7,758 nucleotides of DNA from an uncultured Chitinophagaceae bacterium (GTDB taxonomy: Bacteria > Bacteroidota > Bacteroidia > Chitinophagales > Chitinophagaceae), in NCBI GenBank assembly GCA_946479005.1, contig CAMLEM010000072.1, positions 1 through 7,758 on the forward strand, written 5' to 3'. Of this stretch, positions 6,766-7,758 are shown piece by piece (position 1 is the first letter of the stretch; each line of letters opens with the position of its first letter). Made by a program: the position numbers and the translations under genes. The notes under the pieces were generated by a model. It was given only the letters and a program-made list of their open reading frames with translations. It was not told the origin of the DNA and made no database searches.

Positions 6766-6785
6766 TTATGGATAATGGTTATGGA
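6766..6785 (+). repeat. Direct repeat TTATGGA between divergent promoters
   Basis: TTATGGA occurs at 6766-6772 and again at 6779-6785, a 13-bp period, with a related TAATGG in between. The array fills most of the 28 bp between the two facing -7 boxes, where the -33 regions of both promoters must fall. It could be a regulator site or chance sequence. Confidence 0.35.
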
Positions 6786-6789
6786 CGGG

Positions 6790-6797
6790 TAACTTTG
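6790..6797 (+). promoter_or_regulatory. -7 promoter element of the TrmH-family gene
   Basis: TAACTTTG is a perfect TAnnTTTG match ending 4 nt before the ATG at 6802. A TTTA at 6765-6768, 21 bp upstream, is a one-mismatch candidate for the -33 TTTG. Transcription would begin at or next to the start codon. Confidence 0.62.
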
Positions 6798-6801
6798 TCG
6801 G

Positions 6802-7356
6802 ATGCGAAAATTAAAGGTGCAGGAGCTTGGCAGGAAGAGCGTGGAGGAGATGCGAAGTTCGGAAAAAATCCCTGTGATCGTGGTGCTGGAAAACATTCGC
6901 AGCGCATATAATGTAGGTTCGGTTTTTCGCAGCGCTGATGCCTTCCTGGTACGATCGATCTTCCTGGTAGGATATACTGCGAGGCCCCCGCATAAGGAGA
7001 TCAGGAAAACGGCGCTGGGTGCGGAGGAAACAGTAGACTGGAAACATTTCAAAACCACCCGGGAAGCGATCGGGGAATTAAGGTCAATGCAATTTGATGT
7101 GTACGCCGTGGAACAGGCGGAAGGCAGCTTTGCACTAAATGAATACAATTCCGCCGGAAAGCAGCTGGGCGTCATTTTTGGGAACGAGGTGACCGGCGTT
7201 GAACAATCCACGATCGAACTTTGTGATGGCTGCCTGGAAATTCCCCAGTTGGGAATGAAACATTCCTTGAACATCGCCACTGCAGCAGGAGTCATTCTGT
7301 GGGAACTCGTAAAACCTTATATCCGCACGGAAAGGAAAATGCGCATTGAACATTAA
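6802..7356 (+). CDS. TrmH/SpoU-family RNA 2'-O-ribose methyltransferase
   Basis: This 184-residue SPOUT-class enzyme is expected to methylate a ribose 2'-hydroxyl in tRNA or rRNA with S-adenosylmethionine, acting as a cytoplasmic dimer. All three family motifs are present: motif 1 NIRSAYNVGSVFRSAD (31-46, with N31, R33, N37, G39 and catalytic-type R43), motif 2 VIFGNEVTGVEQ (124-135, GNE...G) and motif 3 IPQLGMKHSLNIATAAG (147-163, SLN in the SAM-binding knot). There is no N-terminal L30e-like RNA-binding domain as in RlmB, only about 22 extra residues, so it resembles the minimal TrmH type. The RNA target cannot be read from sequence. The start is fixed by the -7 box and by the conserved opening MRKLK..ELGR, which I recall from Bacteroidota homologues. 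It is followed after 18 bp by the UbiA-family gene, probably in one transcript. Confidence 0.93.
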   Translation: MRKLKVQELGRKSVEEMRSSEKIPVIVVLENIRSAYNVGSVFRSADAFLVRSIFLVGYTARPPHKEIRKTALGAEETVDWKHFKTTREAIGELRSMQFDVYAVEQAEGSFALNEYNSAGKQLGVIFGNEVTGVEQSTIELCDGCLEIPQLGMKHSLNIATAAGVILWELVKPYIRTERKMRIEH

Positions 7357-7374
7357 CAAAAGCAACGCCTGTCA

Positions 7375-7758
7375 ATGGGAACGGTAAAGAGTTATTTGAG
7401 CCTGGTGAAGTTTTCGCATACGATCTTTGCGATGCCTTTTGCCCTTGTGGGTTTTTTTATCGGTTTGACCATTCCTTTTGCAACTACTTCGATCTATCCC
7501 GATACTCTCAAAACCAAGATAACGGGAGGAGCCGAATCGTTCTCCCCGGATTCCGTGATCGGAAGGTTTTTGACCGGGGAAAACCGTGACTATCTCATTA
7601 TTACTTCCTTACTACTGGTCTTGGCCTGTATGGTCTTTGCCCGAAATGCCGCTATGGCGTTTAATCGTTATCTGGATCGAAATTATGATTCCAGGAATCC
7701 CAGAACGGCAACACGTGAAATTCCCTCGGGGACAATTTCCGCCAGTAACGCTCTTTTG
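7375..7758 (+). CDS. UbiA-family polyprenyltransferase, probably MqnP-like; 3' end cut by window edge
   Basis: The first 128 residues of an integral-membrane aromatic prenyltransferase are visible, under half of the usual 280-300. The opening SYLSLVKFSHTIFAMPFALVGFF (6-28) is the typical first helix of this group. The second helix (about 73-96) leads into the Mg2+-diphosphate site NRYLDRNYD (N97, D101, D105), followed by NPRTATREIPSG (108-119). This pattern matches UbiA/MqnP rather than MenA. Since Bacteroidota make menaquinone and not ubiquinone, I infer the futalosine-pathway enzyme MqnP, but 4-hydroxybenzoate-type annotation is common for such proteins. The metal site lies about 30 residues later than in E. 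coli UbiA because the loop between helices 1 and 2 (about 34-72) is long. The ATG at 7375 is the first in frame after the upstream stop. There is no Shine-Dalgarno motif. Confidence 0.9.
   Translation, partial: MGTVKSYLSLVKFSHTIFAMPFALVGFFIGLTIPFATTSIYPDTLKTKITGGAESFSPDSVIGRFLTGENRDYLIITSLLLVLACMVFARNAAMAFNRYLDRNYDSRNPRTATREIPSGTISASNALL

Noticed and set aside
6678..7295. 205-codon open frame on the minus strand
   Set aside because: It overlaps the TrmH-family gene, which has all three family motifs, and also crosses the mutS start and promoter region. It is a shadow frame.
1..7758. Mobile element, phage, CRISPR or genomic island
   Set aside because: There are no transposase or integrase motifs, no long terminal or regularly spaced repeats, no tRNA, and no visible change in base or codon use along the window.

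Overview
This window looks like an ordinary chromosomal housekeeping segment from a Bacteroidota bacterium, most likely the Chitinophagaceae or a close relative. Three things support this. The proteins have a Bacteroidota flavour (MutS with the Walker A variant GPNMSGKSALLRQ, a short TrmH-family protein beginning MRKLKVQELGRKSVEE, and a stand-alone SET protein). Shine-Dalgarno sequences are nearly absent. Perfect or near-perfect TAnnTTTG boxes, the Bacteroidota sigma -7 element, sit directly in front of several start codons. I see no tRNA, rRNA, CRISPR array, insertion sequence, integrase or phage gene. Base and codon use looks even throughout.

Layout, left to right. (1) A minus-strand pair: mgtE (1691-3085, Mg2+ channel/transporter) followed by glmS (1-1599, glucosamine-6-phosphate synthase, its C-terminal end cut by the window edge), separated by a 91-bp gap with short repeats. 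(2) A 66-bp divergent promoter region, then a small plus-strand SET-domain methyltransferase gene (3152-3562). (3) This converges on a minus-strand pair: mutS (4145-6748, mismatch repair ATPase), then 36 bp later a CHRD-domain lipoprotein gene (3608-4108). The lipoprotein gene ends in a strong hairpin terminator at 3566-3585, whose U-tract template is the last codons of the SET gene. (4) A 53-bp divergent promoter region with two perfect -7 boxes, then a plus-strand pair: a TrmH/SpoU-family RNA 2'-O-methyltransferase (6802-7356), and 18 bp later a UbiA-family prenyltransferase (7375 to the right edge, truncated). The prenyltransferase is probably the menaquinone-pathway enzyme MqnP or a relative.

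The genes do not form one pathway. They cover cell-wall amino-sugar supply (GlmS), Mg2+ uptake (MgtE), DNA repair (MutS), RNA modification (TrmH family), quinone biosynthesis (UbiA family), and two accessory genes of unknown role (SET, CHRD). No gap between genes exceeds 91 bp. I found no convincing new multi-gene system. The points most worth a second look are the promoters abutting start codons (predicted leaderless mRNAs), the stand-alone SET methyltransferase, and an extended loop in the UbiA-family protein.
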